Source: Patescibacteria group bacterium
GTDB lineage: Bacteria; Patescibacteriota; Microgenomatia; UBA1406; GWC2-37-13
NCBI GenBank assembly: GCA_026415975.1
Contig: JAOAFZ010000001.1
Location: 186,001 to 250,000, forward strand
Direction: 5' to 3'
DNA: 64,000 nt
Positions 33,249 to 42,971 of this stretch are shown one piece after another. The notes under the pieces are model-generated. The model searched no databases. It was not told where the DNA came from and saw only the letters and a program-made list of their open reading frames with translations. A program made the translations under genes and the position numbers. Position 1 is the first letter of the stretch, and the number at the start of each line of letters is the position of its first letter.

Positions 33249-34604
33249 ATGAAACCGGGGAATTACCAGGAAACATTACGCTTTCTGTACAGTTTTCTAC
33301 CGAAAACAAACATGGAGAAGTTTCCGGGCGAATATGGTCTCCGGAGAACCCGTCATCTTTTACAGGAGCTAGGTAATCCCCAGGAGTCGCTACGGGTCAT
33401 ACACATCGCCGGAACCTCCGGAAAGGGCTCAACTGCCGTGATTACTGAACGGCTTCTTCGAGAGCACGGGAAGAGAACCGGGCTGCATGTAAAGCCGCAT
33501 CTGCTGGATGTCCGGGAGCGATTTCAAATAGATGGAAAGCTCATTACCGAGTCACAGTTTGTTTCCGCCGTTAACAGTATGCTTCCGGCAATTGAAAGAA
33601 CGAATTCACGCGGGTGGGGACTCCTCACCTATTTTGAGGTTTTAATATCGCTCGCGTACTCAATTTTCGAAAAAATGAAGGTTGATTATGCCGTTATCGA
33701 GACGGGAGTCGGCGGTTTGTTTGACGGCTCCAATACGGTTGAAAACCCCGATAAAATCGCAGTAATAACTACCATCGGCTACGACCACGTACCGCTTCTC
33801 GGTAACACTCTTCAGGAGATTGCAGCACAGAAAGCGGGAATTATCCGTCCGGGAAACAGGGTGTTTGTACTTAAACAGCCGCTTCTAGAATCTATATTTG
33901 ATAAAGCAGCGGAGCATGCGGTCGCACGTATCGAATACGTCGAACCGGAAAAGGTATTAAATGAATATGATCAGGGAAGGTATCGGGTAGAGGTAGAAGA
34001 CATCCTGATTGATAATGTAACACTCGGTTTGAAGGGAGCATACCAGCGCGACAATGCAGCAATGGCACTATCTGCCGTCACCTATGCCGCAAAGCGGGAT
34101 GGGTTTTCTCTAAAGCCTGATCTGATAAAAAGGGCACTTTCAGGTGTCCGCTATCGCGGCAGGTATGACTGCATAACCTATGCAGGCAAGAAGCTTATTC
34201 TGGATGGGGCTCATAACACACAGAAAATCCAATCGTTCCTCTCGAGCATTACGGAAGCTGCTCACGGGAAAAAATGGGCCTTTATTCTTGCCTTTAAACA
34301 GGGGAAAGAGATCGGGTCAATGCTGGAATTGATTATTCCCTATGCCAGCGAAATCATAGTAACGGATTTCTTTGACAATCAAGCTGATTTTGTAAATATC
34401 TCTGCAGATCCTCATGAAGTTGCCTCCAGTCTAGACCGGCTCGGCTTCCGGAACTACCGTACAGTATACTCTGCCGCAAAATCACTTGATTTGGTGCTTG
34501 CAGGAATAAGTTCTCCTGAGGTGATCTGTACCGGTTCACTGTACTTTCTTGCGGACGTATACTCATTTCTGACGGGTCAGAAAAAAGTAGACTCTATACG
34601 GTAG
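33249..34604 (+). CDS. folC: Folylpolyglutamate/dihydrofolate synthase
   Basis: Mur-ligase-family enzyme adding glutamate to folates (451 aa). The P-loop GTSGKGSTAVI lies near 57-67, the VIETGVGGLFDGSNTV block near 148, and the C-terminal ligase domain carries the LILDGAHNTQKIQSFL stretch. Dihydropteroate synthesis genes are not in the window, so the cell may salvage folate and retain it by polyglutamylation; that is inference. The 3' end overlaps the convergent GT39-like gene by 28 nt. Confidence 0.93.
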   Translation: MKPGNYQETLRFLYSFLPKTNMEKFPGEYGLRRTRHLLQELGNPQESLRVIHIAGTSGKGSTAVITERLLREHGKRTGLHVKPHLLDVRERFQIDGKLITESQFVSAVNSMLPAIERTNSRGWGLLTYFEVLISLAYSIFEKMKVDYAVIETGVGGLFDGSNTVENPDKIAVITTIGYDHVPLLGNTLQEIAAQKAGIIRPGNRVFVLKQPLLESIFDKAAEHAVARIEYVEPEKVLNEYDQGRYRVEVEDILIDNVTLGLKGAYQRDNAAMALSAVTYAAKRDGFSLKPDLIKRALSGVRYRGRYDCITYAGKKLILDGAHNTQKIQSFLSSITEAAHGKKWAFILAFKQGKEIGSMLELIIPYASEIIVTDFFDNQADFVNISADPHEVASSLDRLGFRNYRTVYSAAKSLDLVLAGISSPEVICTGSLYFLADVYSFLTGQKKVDSIR

Positions 34605-35929
34605 TCTCGTTTGCCAACGTTACTGATGATTATTGCCCGGCCAGGAAATTTCGGGACTTCGGTGCGGATCCGGCTTTTGGGTATTAATACCTTTCCCACA
34701 TAATGAGGTATGGTTTCATATTGGACACCATAAAGATACACCCTGTTTTCGCCAAAGTAATATTGTGCTTCTATCAAGTCCAGCTCGGATTCCACATAAA
34801 TTACTGTTGATTCGTTCATGAGTTGTCGTAACTCAAAGGAGAGTTCGCGCATAGAACCTTTGTCGCGGTATTCAAGCTGGAAAAGTTGCCCCTGAATAGC
34901 AACCGCTGCAACTATCAGCCCGAACACCAGCTGCCAGGGTCGTGAAAGATCATGCAGAATCAAGATTGCAAGTACCGAGAGTGCTGCTGAAGCCATCACG
35001 AGGTACCTTGGTACGAAAAGAGGCTGAAAAAATGACACAAACACGACGGCAGCAATAGGGATAAACGCGAGGTAAAGATAATAACGTCTTACACGTAGTA
35101 CTTGCATACTCTGAGCACGCAACGTGAGTGCTACTCCGGCAATGAGCGTAAACAGCAGACTGGTCAGGTAAAGGTACTGTCTTAGGGTGGCAACTTGGAA
35201 TACCGGAGCCCAGTAGTCTTTATATATTCCGGTAAAAAGATATCCCGGCAGCAGGATGTAGTCGCCAAGCTGAAGGTAGGAAACCCAGAATCCGTTCTGC
35301 ACTGCGCGGTTTTGCGAAAGAAAAAAGATAAGCCATGGAATTACCAGAGCGATAGATCCAAGCATATAGGGCAACCTGACAGTTTCTTGTTTTTTACTGC
35401 TTTTTTTCCAGAGATTATGTTCAATAAGATAAAAGAGGATTTGGGTAACTACAACAAGCCCCATAAAAAGGTGTGTCCATAAACCTGCTACCGTTACAGC
35501 CAGATACGCACGATTCTTTCCGGTTAGGAAAAAGTAAGAAGAAACCATTGCAAGAGCAAAAAGAGTACTGTACATCCTCCCTTCAAACGCATAATACAGC
35601 ACCAATGGGTTAAGTATCAGAAGTAATGTGTACACGATGGCACGCCTGTGTGATGTCTTTAGTATGTTTTTAAAGTGCTCATAGACTGCGAAACATCCGA
35701 CACAGTACATAAGAAGAGAGAAACTTCGGATAGCAACTTCCGATGTGCCGAAGATATTCATCCAGTTGTGGATGATCACGTAGTAAAACGGTGGATTGAA
35801 GTCCTGTGCCGTAGTGTTTAGTATCCCAGGCAGATTTTGTTTTGCAAGAAGCCAGGTAAATGCCTCATCGCGCCAGAAGCTGTCAACCATGTACCGAAGT
35901 GGAGTCCGGGTAAACAGGAACTCGAGCAT
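34577..35929 (-). CDS. GT39-like (ArnT/PMT superfamily) membrane glycosyltransferase
   Basis: A 450-aa GT-C-fold protein with about ten membrane helices. The first loop has the WRDEAFTWLLA acidic motif (about 19-29) and a DFNPPFYYVIIHNWMN stretch typical of this superfamily, which uses lipid-linked sugars on the outer side of the membrane. The acceptor is unknown. It begins 4 nt after the GT2 stop, where GTATAGACGTATG leaves only a weak -10-like element. The downstream end overlaps folC. Confidence 0.85.
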   Translation of the reverse strand: MLEFLFTRTPLRYMVDSFWRDEAFTWLLAKQNLPGILNTTAQDFNPPFYYVIIHNWMNIFGTSEVAIRSFSLLMYCVGCFAVYEHFKNILKTSHRRAIVYTLLLILNPLVLYYAFEGRMYSTLFALAMVSSYFFLTGKNRAYLAVTVAGLWTHLFMGLVVVTQILFYLIEHNLWKKSSKKQETVRLPYMLGSIALVIPWLIFFLSQNRAVQNGFWVSYLQLGDYILLPGYLFTGIYKDYWAPVFQVATLRQYLYLTSLLFTLIAGVALTLRAQSMQVLRVRRYYLYLAFIPIAAVVFVSFFQPLFVPRYLVMASAALSVLAILILHDLSRPWQLVFGLIVAAVAIQGQLFQLEYRDKGSMRELSFELRQLMNESTVIYVESELDLIEAQYYFGENRVYLYGVQYETIPHYVGKVLIPKSRIRTEVPKFPGRAIIISNVGKRDYRIESTFF

Positions 35930-35933
35930 ACGT

Positions 35934-37424
35934 CTATACTTTCTCCGTAACTTTATAGGTTATCTTTTTACCGATGAGAATTCGTGTATGAGCTTCCAGT
36001 GCAGGTAGTGCAGACAAAATAAAAGACACCACCGGAAGGAGATACCACTGAATAAGAAGGAGCGGAAGGAACATTATTTTATTCCCCACCTTAAGCCGGT
36101 GCCTGAGTCTGAAATCGAGATATACATATACTATAAGTAGCAACGATGAAAACGTTAGTATAAGCGCTGCAAGTTCCGGCAGGAGGAAGCCCAGAACCGT
36201 TCTTTTAAAGGCAGGATTGATGAGTGGCGGAATGGAAGCACTTATTGTAAGAATGAAGAAGGATGTAGGCCAGAGGAGATGTGTTTCTGCAAGATAAAAT
36301 ATTTTTTTAGCTTTGGCGATGACCGGAATGTGGGGAGTGGTCCAGAAATGTTTCCATGCATAGGCAACATCGGTGACACCCCATGCCCAGCGTTTTTCCT
36401 GGTCATACCTACTCAGGAAGGTTTTGAATATTCCTCCTGCATATACCGCATCACCATTTATTATGGTATATAACGGCATTGTACGCACCTTTTCCCCAAA
36501 TCGGAAATATGCCTGGAAATAAATATGCCAGTCTTCGGGGATAATATCCGTATCCCAATATCCGATATTTTTTAACATCCAGAGATTTGTGGAATAGGTT
36601 GAAATCTGAATCAGTTTTTTCTTTTCATTGAGGAATGCCAGTCGCAGCACAGAGGATAATGTCGCCTGGAGACGCACAAAGAAAGGCAAGTCCCAGAAAT
36701 TGTTATAGAGTAGCACCGGAGCCCAGTAGAAGTGAAATTGACGTTCCGGATCGCGGAGATATGTATAGGTTAAGTAGGAGAAATAGTTATGAGGCATTTG
36801 ACTGTCAGCGTCGCAAATTGTTATTATGCAGTCGTGCTCGCTCCAGCCATGCCTGCTAACGTAATTCTCTACAACTCTTGCTGCAAAGGTCTGATTGCTT
36901 GCTTTTCCGGGGACCTCGTTTTCCGTAAGGACATGATATGACGAGATGATGTCTGCGAAGTCTTTGGAAAAATGTTTCCGGAAATAGGCATCTTTTTCTT
37001 GTGCTTCCGCTTCACGTTTCTCAAAAGCAAGAACCAGGTAGAGATTACGATGGGGGTTATCATTGGCAACGATACTGCGGATGGTTGCTTCGATCTTATA
37101 GACTGGCTCTTTATAGTTCGGAATGATTACAAAGTGCTTCAGCTCGCCGGCACGTGATGATTTTGAGATTTTCTTTGCAAAATCGATCCGGGAAGCCTGT
37201 TGTATCTTTCTGTATGAAATAGTAGCGTTAAAACAAGTCGTTACAGATTTATAGAGAAAATACAGCTCAAACGCGATGATAAAATACGCCACCACCGCAG
37301 GGTGGAAGGGAGAGAGCCAAATTGGCAGGGTAATGATAACCCATGTTAACACCGGAATAATTATCTCTCCGAGGCGAATCATTACAAAATGCTTTACCTT
37401 GCGCACCATATGAAAAGGATACAT
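35934..37424 (-). CDS. Processive-type membrane glycosyltransferase (GT2)
   Basis: A membrane GT2 of up to 496 aa. Two helices near the start (IIIPVLTWVIITLPIWL, VVAYFIIAFELYFLY) precede the catalytic domain: VIIPNYKEPVYKIEATI, a DxD in TICDADSQMP, the EDW motif in IIPEDWHIYF, and QEKRW as the Q-x-x-R-W motif of cellulose/hyaluronan-synthase relatives. Three or four C-terminal helices follow. ATG 37424 is inside its own TATAAT box, so translation may begin at ATG 37409 instead (491 aa). It is encoded just after the helicase gene and just before the GT39-like gene. Confidence 0.85.
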   Translation of the reverse strand: MYPFHMVRKVKHFVMIRLGEIIIPVLTWVIITLPIWLSPFHPAVVAYFIIAFELYFLYKSVTTCFNATISYRKIQQASRIDFAKKISKSSRAGELKHFVIIPNYKEPVYKIEATIRSIVANDNPHRNLYLVLAFEKREAEAQEKDAYFRKHFSKDFADIISSYHVLTENEVPGKASNQTFAARVVENYVSRHGWSEHDCIITICDADSQMPHNYFSYLTYTYLRDPERQFHFYWAPVLLYNNFWDLPFFVRLQATLSSVLRLAFLNEKKKLIQISTYSTNLWMLKNIGYWDTDIIPEDWHIYFQAYFRFGEKVRTMPLYTIINGDAVYAGGIFKTFLSRYDQEKRWAWGVTDVAYAWKHFWTTPHIPVIAKAKKIFYLAETHLLWPTSFFILTISASIPPLINPAFKRTVLGFLLPELAALILTFSSLLLIVYVYLDFRLRHRLKVGNKIMFLPLLLIQWYLLPVVSFILSALPALEAHTRILIGKKITYKVTEKV

Positions 37425-37428
37425 TATA
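37423..37428 (-). promoter_or_regulatory. TATAAT box at the start of the membrane GT2 gene
   Basis: TATAAT (37428-37423) overlaps ATG 37424 and lies 13 nt before ATG 37409. If it is a true -10 box, the later ATG is the start. No -35 element is visible. Confidence 0.35.
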
Positions 37429-37465
37429 CAAAACCTCTTGCGGCGAGGAGATCTACGGCCCCACT

Positions 37466-40400
37466 TTAGATAGACATATACCTGCGGAGGGCACAATATT
37501 CACAATCCGGATCTTCACAGTAGCGGTCTATAAATCCAAGCTCAGAGATATCCCGGCGAAGACGTTCTATATCATCCAGCAGCTTCTTTACATCATCAGC
37601 TGTTATTGAAAAAAATTCACTTTTGTAGGTGCCTGCTTCAGTAGGCTCTACAAAGTCAATCTGAGCGCCCCGGAAAATATAGAATCCATTCCGGTAGCCG
37701 TCAATTAGCAGCTTGTAAAAGACAAGTTGCCGTTTATAATCGCCGTTTGATGATTTTGTGCTTCCTTCAATTTCACCACGTGATTTCGGTTTTCCGGTCT
37801 TAAAGTCGTGAATTATTACTTCGTTAGACGCGGAGACTATCTCAATCATATCGATTTTTCCTTTGAGAAATAGATTCCCGTGAACGGGCACACCGGTTAT
37901 AGTAATTTCTGACTCGACGGGGTTATTCCAGTCGCGGATCACAAAATCATAATATCCGCCGAGTGCCTTGATACCTCGCTCAAGCCAGATTTCGAATTCG
38001 TCTGAACGAAAGGGTTGAGCCTCCATTGCTTTTCTGAAGGCAGTAAGTAAAAAGACCTGATCCGGCTTTCTTTTTTGTCGCTCATGTAAATACCGGTCAA
38101 GGGCCTCGTGAATTGCAGTCCCGAATAATTGCGAAGCATCTTTTACTTCTGGCATGCGAATAAGCGAACGGAAAAAGAATCGCCAGGGGCAGGTCAGATA
38201 ATTATTCAGGGCAGTAACGGAAAGGCCCTGCTGCTCAAGCCGGGAAACCAGAAAATTAGTGTGCTCGTGAAATATCTTCCGCAGATCAGCGCTTTTTTTG
38301 GGACTGAGGATTACCGCTTTATCTTTTGCGAAACGGTGATTAAAGGATATTGTGTCGCGTTTCCTGCGGGTTTCCGGGTTAATTTCAGAGATGTAGCGGG
38401 AAGGGAGTTGCTTATTTCCATCCAGAGCTGATGACGAATAAGTGAGAATTACCTCTTGCTTTGCCCTGGTGAGTGCAACGTAAAAAAGCCGTCGTTCATC
38501 GGAATCTTCTGTACCCTCAGCTTCTGCCTGCGTAATGCCGAGAATATCCCAGGGTAATGTAAAATGGGTATGTCCTTTTCCTGATTTTCCCCATCTACCC
38601 TCAGTTACATTTAGGATAAAGACGTAACCGAATTCGCGGCCCTTTGATTTATGCGCTGTCATTAACTGAACGGCGTCGCTTGTGGCGACTGCGGGACGCG
38701 AACGGAGTTGCAGGCGGTGTTTAGCGAGATCATCAAGATACACGATGAAGTCTTTCAATGAAAACTGCCGGTTCCGGAAAAGGTTTAGTTGACAATCCTT
38801 AAATAACGAAGTGAGTTTACCGATAAAATCAAACGCAGAAGGTTTTCCAAGTGAAGAGCGTAAGAATCCCGATTCGTTTATAACTGTGATAAATAGTTCA
38901 TCAAAGCGAACCTGATGACTCAGTGAGTTCCATTTAACCAGATTGCGGAAGAATTCTGCGGGAGGCCCTGGATGACGTAGTCCAACCGGGGATTCAGTTG
39001 CATGTCTTTCAAGGATTTCCCAGAAAGGAATCCGCAGGTGGTGTGCTTCATCTAGCAAGCGATAAATATCCATCACATAGATTCCGAAACAGTCAAAGTG
39101 CATTATGCGGACAAGCAATTCATCGTTATTAGGTTCTGCAATAGCTCGAAAGAGTAGCAAAACCTTTTCTATCTCGAGATCCTCGAGTATATTCAGATCA
39201 GAATCAAAGGTATAAGGAATCCCCTGCCGCTCAAAAACGTATGTAACTGGAGCAAGGTCTGCGTTGCGGCGCGCAATAACAGCAATCTCAGCATATGGTA
39301 TCCCGGATTCAGCCAGTTTTTTCACTTCTTCTGCGACGTAATAATACTCAGCGTAATAGTCTTCCAGCACGGCCACCGAAACCGGCACATTCGGAATCAT
39401 ATTACCCGCTTTCAACGTGGCGCTTTCCCGGAATAGAACGGTTGTACCGTCTGCCAGAATTAGGGATGCGGCTGCATCGAGCAATACTTGAGAAGAGCGG
39501 TAGTTCGTGTCCAATTGAATCAGAGTTGCAGCGGGATAGCGCTTCCTGAAATAGAGAAAGTTCTCAAGACTTGCCCCCTGGAACCTGAAAATTGCCTGTT
39601 TTTCATCACCGACAACGAAAAGATTCGGGTTATCGTGGAAACTGCAAAGTAGTTCAACAAGCCGGTTCTGGGCAGCATTGGTATCCTGATGCTCGTCTAT
39701 GAGTATGTACTGAAACTGTTCCTGTAACCTGAGCAGGAGTTCGTCCTGTTTTTCAAGCTGAACGATCACTTTCAGTATCATGTCATTAAAGTCATAGACA
39801 TCATGTTCCCTAAGTTGAGCCTGGTATCTACGATACACATCGGCGAGTTCTGTATTCTTTCGAATACTCTTCTCCATTGCACGATACTTTCCCCGCATTT
39901 TACCAGCATACCTACCCGATTCATAATAGAGGTCGGGCATCGATTCCAGCTGATTTTGCTGTTTAAAGACCGCATCTGAGAGTTCTTCGGGAGTGATACC
40001 CTCTTTTTTCAGCTGGTTAATGGCAGAAACGAGAGGTTTGAGATAATACAGAACTTTTCCTGTAGGTTTTATATACTTATAGGGCTGTGATTCAAGGATC
40101 CCCTGCACTATGCGAAGCTGGTCGAGTTCTGCAATATCCGTGGCTGAGAGAAGGTCATCGAAAGACTCCGGATTCTGCTTTATGACGTGATTACAGAAAC
40201 CATGAAAAGTATAGATGGGTACCCTGTAGCCATCATTTCCGGTAAGCCCCACGAGTCGTAACCTCATTTCATGGGCGGCTGCCTCGGTGAAGGTAAGCGC
40301 CAGGATGTTCTCAGGATTCATCTGGGTTTTCCTGAGAATATTTGCAATTCGCAGAATGAGGATCTGGGTTTTTCCAGTTCCAGGTCCGGCAATGACCATA

Positions 40401-40483
40401 ACCGGACCCTCCACTGTCTGGACTGCCTGCTGCTGTGCTGAGTTCAGTCTGGAATACGCACTATCAAATGGCGACTCGTTCAT
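37466..40483 (-). CDS. UvrD/Rep-type helicase with C-terminal RecB-like Fe-S nuclease domain
   Basis: A 1005-aa superfamily 1A protein. The helicase part (about 1-690) has Walker A GPGTGKTQ near 31, motif II LIDEHQDTN, GDEKQAIFRFQGA, and motif V/VI TAHKSKGREF and YVALTRAK. The C-terminal part is a PD-(D/E)xK nuclease (LKGKIDMIE, then DFKTGKPKSR). Four cysteines fit an iron-sulfur cluster: one in CPWRFFF and three in CEDPDCEYC, the C...C-x4-C-x2-C layout of AddB/Cas4-type nucleases. It may replace RecBCD/AddAB in end processing. ATG 40483 starts MNESPFDSA; ATG 40498 would add five residues. Confidence 0.88.
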   Translation of the reverse strand: MNESPFDSAYSRLNSAQQQAVQTVEGPVMVIAGPGTGKTQILILRIANILRKTQMNPENILALTFTEAAAHEMRLRLVGLTGNDGYRVPIYTFHGFCNHVIKQNPESFDDLLSATDIAELDQLRIVQGILESQPYKYIKPTGKVLYYLKPLVSAINQLKKEGITPEELSDAVFKQQNQLESMPDLYYESGRYAGKMRGKYRAMEKSIRKNTELADVYRRYQAQLREHDVYDFNDMILKVIVQLEKQDELLLRLQEQFQYILIDEHQDTNAAQNRLVELLCSFHDNPNLFVVGDEKQAIFRFQGASLENFLYFRKRYPAATLIQLDTNYRSSQVLLDAAASLILADGTTVLFRESATLKAGNMIPNVPVSVAVLEDYYAEYYYVAEEVKKLAESGIPYAEIAVIARRNADLAPVTYVFERQGIPYTFDSDLNILEDLEIEKVLLLFRAIAEPNNDELLVRIMHFDCFGIYVMDIYRLLDEAHHLRIPFWEILERHATESPVGLRHPGPPAEFFRNLVKWNSLSHQVRFDELFITVINESGFLRSSLGKPSAFDFIGKLTSLFKDCQLNLFRNRQFSLKDFIVYLDDLAKHRLQLRSRPAVATSDAVQLMTAHKSKGREFGYVFILNVTEGRWGKSGKGHTHFTLPWDILGITQAEAEGTEDSDERRLFYVALTRAKQEVILTYSSSALDGNKQLPSRYISEINPETRRKRDTISFNHRFAKDKAVILSPKKSADLRKIFHEHTNFLVSRLEQQGLSVTALNNYLTCPWRFFFRSLIRMPEVKDASQLFGTAIHEALDRYLHERQKRKPDQVFLLTAFRKAMEAQPFRSDEFEIWLERGIKALGGYYDFVIRDWNNPVESEITITGVPVHGNLFLKGKIDMIEIVSASNEVIIHDFKTGKPKSRGEIEGSTKSSNGDYKRQLVFYKLLIDGYRNGFYIFRGAQIDFVEPTEAGTYKSEFFSITADDVKKLLDDIERLRRDISELGFIDRYCEDPDCEYCALRRYMSI

Positions 40484-40518
40484 AAGTATAAATGGCATTT
40501 ACAACAAAGCAGTTTCCC

Positions 40519-40524
40519 ATTATA
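40519..40524 (-). promoter_or_regulatory. Candidate -10 box of the helicase-nuclease gene
   Basis: TATAAT on the minus strand, predicting a start near 40512 and a leader of about 29 nt to ATG 40483 (14 nt to 40498). A GAAACA-like -35 element sits 17 nt upstream. Confidence 0.4.
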
Positions 40525-40567
40525 CTAGGAATGAGGAAGATTGTTTCATCAGAATAGAAAATACCCG

Positions 40568-40599
40568 TTGACTTTTCTAGTTGGGCTGGGTATTATAAT
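40568..40599 (+). promoter_or_regulatory. Promoter of tuf
   Basis: TTGACT (40568-40573) with TATTAT (40591-40596, 17-nt spacer) overlapping a perfect TATAAT (40594-40599, 20-nt spacer). The transcript would have an AT-rich, U-rich leader of about 43 nt before ATG 40649, far longer than at most genes here. Confidence 0.65.
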
Positions 40600-40648
40600 C
40601 GCTCTGGTGTTATTGTTTTATTAATTATTTTCATTTTTTTACACATCC

Positions 40649-41833
40649 ATGGCAGAAGGTGTCTTTCAGCGAACGAAACCCCATTTGAATATTGGTACGA
40701 TCGGACATGTGGATCACGGAAAGACCACAACGACATCTGCTATCTCCTACGTACTCTCCAAAAAAGGTCAGGCCAAGTTCATGAAATACGAGGAGATTGA
40801 TAAGGCTCCAGAAGAAAAAGCACGCGGAGTCACTATCAATATCCACCATTCAGAATACGAAACTGATAAGCGCCATTATGCACACATTGATGCTCCCGGT
40901 CATGCCGACTACATCAAGAACATGATCACTGGTGCTGCTCAAATGGATGGTGCTATTCTTGTTGTTTCCGCTCCTGACGGTCCTATGCCGCAGACCCGTG
41001 AACACATCCTCCTTGCAAAGCAGGTTAACGTTCCGGCGATCGTCGTTTACCTGAACAAAGTAGATATGGTTTCTGATCCAGAAATCCTTGAGCTCGTGGA
41101 AATGGAGGTCCGAGATCTTCTTACGAAGTACGGATATCCGGGCGACGAAGTACCGGTCATCAAGGGTTCTTCCTTGAAGGCACTTCAAGACGATCCAGAT
41201 TCCGTGAAGGCAATCGAGGATCTCATGAAGGCGGTCGACGAGTATATTCCGGATCCAGTCCGCGATATCGACAAGCCGTTCCTGATGCCGATCGAGGATG
41301 TGTTCACGATTTCCGGTCGCGGAACTGTTGTTACCGGCCGCGTAGAGCGCGGAGTCCTCAAGCTAAACGAAGAAGTCGAGATCGTCGGAATCAGGGAAGC
41401 GAAAAAGACTGTTGTTACGGGAATCGAAATGTTCCGCAAGACACTGGATACTGCAACCGCAGGCGACAACACTGGAATTCTGCTTCGCGGAATTGACAAA
41501 ACCGAGGTCGAGCGCGGTCAGGTTCTTGCCAAACCGGGTACGGTTACTCCGCATACCGAGTTTGAAGCTGAGATCGTCGTCCTCACCAAGGAAGAAGGCG
41601 GCCGACATACGGCGTTTTTCTCCGGCTATCGTCCGCAGTTTTACATCCGCACCACGGATGTGACTGGAGAGCTGACCCTTCCTGCTGGTGTTGAAATGGT
41701 CATGCCTGGTGACAATACCAAGATTACCGCGAAGCTGATCTACCCGATTGCACTGGAAGAGGGATTAAAATTTGCGATCCGCGAAGGCGGTCACACCGTC
41801 GGCGCAGGCGTTATTACCAAGATAATCAAGTAA
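40649..41833 (+). CDS. tuf: Elongation factor Tu
   Basis: Delivers aminoacyl-tRNA to the ribosome. The 394-aa protein has [11 protein letters not shown] (19-29), [32 protein letters not shown] (Ala in place of the usual Cys in DCPGH) and NKVDM, then domains II and III complete. Codon choice is strongly biased toward C-ending codons, as expected of the most abundant protein. Only rpsJ follows before the next promoter; rpsL, rpsG and fusA are not adjacent. Confidence 0.98.
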   Translation: MAEGVFQRTKPHLNIGTIGHVDHGKTTTTSAISYVLSKKGQAKFMKYEEIDKAPEEKARGVTINIHHSEYETDKRHYAHIDAPGHADYIKNMITGAAQMDGAILVVSAPDGPMPQTREHILLAKQVNVPAIVVYLNKVDMVSDPEILELVEMEVRDLLTKYGYPGDEVPVIKGSSLKALQDDPDSVKAIEDLMKAVDEYIPDPVRDIDKPFLMPIEDVFTISGRGTVVTGRVERGVLKLNEEVEIVGIREAKKTVVTGIEMFRKTLDTATAGDNTGILLRGIDKTEVERGQVLAKPGTVTPHTEFEAEIVVLTKEEGGRHTAFFSGYRPQFYIRTTDVTGELTLPAGVEMVMPGDNTKITAKLIYPIALEEGLKFAIREGGHTVGAGVITKIIK

Positions 41834-41891
41834 TATCGTCATCGTACGTCGCACGGGATGGACCCGGGATTAACAGCACCTTAATAGACCT

Positions 41892-42200
41892 ATGCCAAAA
41901 GGAAGAATTAGAATCAGACTCAAGGCCTACGATCATAGGCTGGTAGATGAAACGTGCCAGAAGATCGTAGACACGGCTATTAAGACAGGTGCTACTATAA
42001 TCGGGCCCATCCCGTTGCCGACGAAAAAAGAAGTGTACGTCGTAAACAAGTCAACCTTTATTGACAAAGATGCACGCGAGCACTTCGGCATGAAAATCCA
42101 CAAGCGGTTACTTGACATCGTAAATCCGACGAATCAGACCATCGACTCGTTGATGCACCTCGAGCTTCCCGCCGGCGTAGAGGTAGAAGTAAAGATGTGA
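41892..42200 (+). CDS. rpsJ: 30S ribosomal protein S10
   Basis: Small-subunit head protein and NusB partner in antitermination (102 aa). [15 protein letters not shown] (5-19) and the [17 protein letters not shown] loop are the family signature. It lies 58 nt after tuf, and a separate strong promoter follows before rplC, so S10 may be made mainly from the tuf transcript rather than with the rest of the S10 operon. Confidence 0.97.
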   Translation: MPKGRIRIRLKAYDHRLVDETCQKIVDTAIKTGATIIGPIPLPTKKEVYVVNKSTFIDKDAREHFGMKIHKRLLDIVNPTNQTIDSLMHLELPAGVEVEVKM

Positions 42201-42211
42201 TCGCTTTCGAG

Positions 42212-42240
42212 TTGAATATAAGCGGTTAGTGCGGTATAAT
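42212..42240 (+). promoter_or_regulatory. Promoter of the rplC-led ribosomal operon
   Basis: TTGAAT (42212-42217), 17 nt, TATAAT (42235-42240), one of the best matches in the window. The start near 42247 gives a structured leader of about 48 nt. Confidence 0.7.
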
Positions 42241-42244
42241 CAGT

Positions 42245-42292
42245 ACTCTGTTCAGCCTGCCCGAAACTCGCTGAAGTAGTTCACAAAAGAGT
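42245..42292 (+). promoter_or_regulatory. Possible structured mRNA leader before rplC
   Basis: TTCAGC (42251-42256) pairs perfectly with GCTGAA (42270-42275) across a 13-nt loop; ACTCT (42245-42249) can pair with AGAGT (42288-42292) as an outer stem that ends 2 nt before the ATG. The first bases may lie upstream of the transcription start, so the inner stem is the safer part. It could serve ribosomal-protein autoregulation. Confidence 0.35.
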
Positions 42293-42294
42293 GT

Positions 42295-42969
42295 ATGTTA
42301 CGCTATCTTATTGGAAAAAAAGGCCAGATGAGCCAGACGTTTGATAATGAAGGGAAAAGAATTCCCGTCACTACAATTGAGACTGGTGATTGCTACATTG
42401 TAGACATCAAAAAAAATCCTCTGAACGGCAGAGTGTATTTTGTACTCGGGTTCCAGAAAGCCAAACATGTCACCAAACCAATAAAGGGAATACTTGATAA
42501 GGCCGGCATCCCTGTTGCCCTTCGCTGTTTCCGCGAGTACCCTGCGGGTGATTCAATCAGCGATATTGTAACGGAGGGAAATAAAAAAATGGTAACAGCC
42601 GGTGAATTTACCTATCGAGTCGGTGATAAAATCTCAGCATCGGATCTATTCAAAGAAGGTGATGTGATTAATGTCACTGGCACCTCAAAAGGAAAAGGTT
42701 TCCAAGGCGTTGTCAAACGTCATAACTTTCGTGGCGGTCCTCGTACACATGGTCAGTCGGACCGTGAACGCGCCCCTGGATCCCTTGGTCAGACGACCAC
42801 TCCGGGTAAAGTTTATAAAGGCAAGCGCATGGCAGGACGCATGGGTAATGAGCGCATTACAGTCCGGAACCTGGTCGTGATCTCGGTCTCCGGGACGGAA
42901 ATGACTGTCAAGGGTCTCGTGCCCGGGTTCAAAAACGCCGTGCTAGAAATTACGAACAAGACAGCATAA
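42295..42969 (+). CDS. rplC: 50S ribosomal protein L3
   Basis: Early-assembly 23S rRNA-binding protein near the peptidyl transferase centre (224 aa). GKKGQMSQTFDNEGKRIPVT at the N-terminus and the VKRHNFRGGPRTHGQSD loop are diagnostic. It heads the long ribosomal transcript behind its own promoter, 2 nt before rplD. Confidence 0.97.
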   Translation: MLRYLIGKKGQMSQTFDNEGKRIPVTTIETGDCYIVDIKKNPLNGRVYFVLGFQKAKHVTKPIKGILDKAGIPVALRCFREYPAGDSISDIVTEGNKKMVTAGEFTYRVGDKISASDLFKEGDVINVTGTSKGKGFQGVVKRHNFRGGPRTHGQSDRERAPGSLGQTTTPGKVYKGKRMAGRMGNERITVRNLVVISVSGTEMTVKGLVPGFKNAVLEITNKTA

Positions 42970-42971
42970 TA

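Noticed and set aside
42201-42294. Intrinsic terminator after rpsJ
   Set aside because: The inverted repeat lies after a strong promoter and has no U-run, so it fits a leader structure better.
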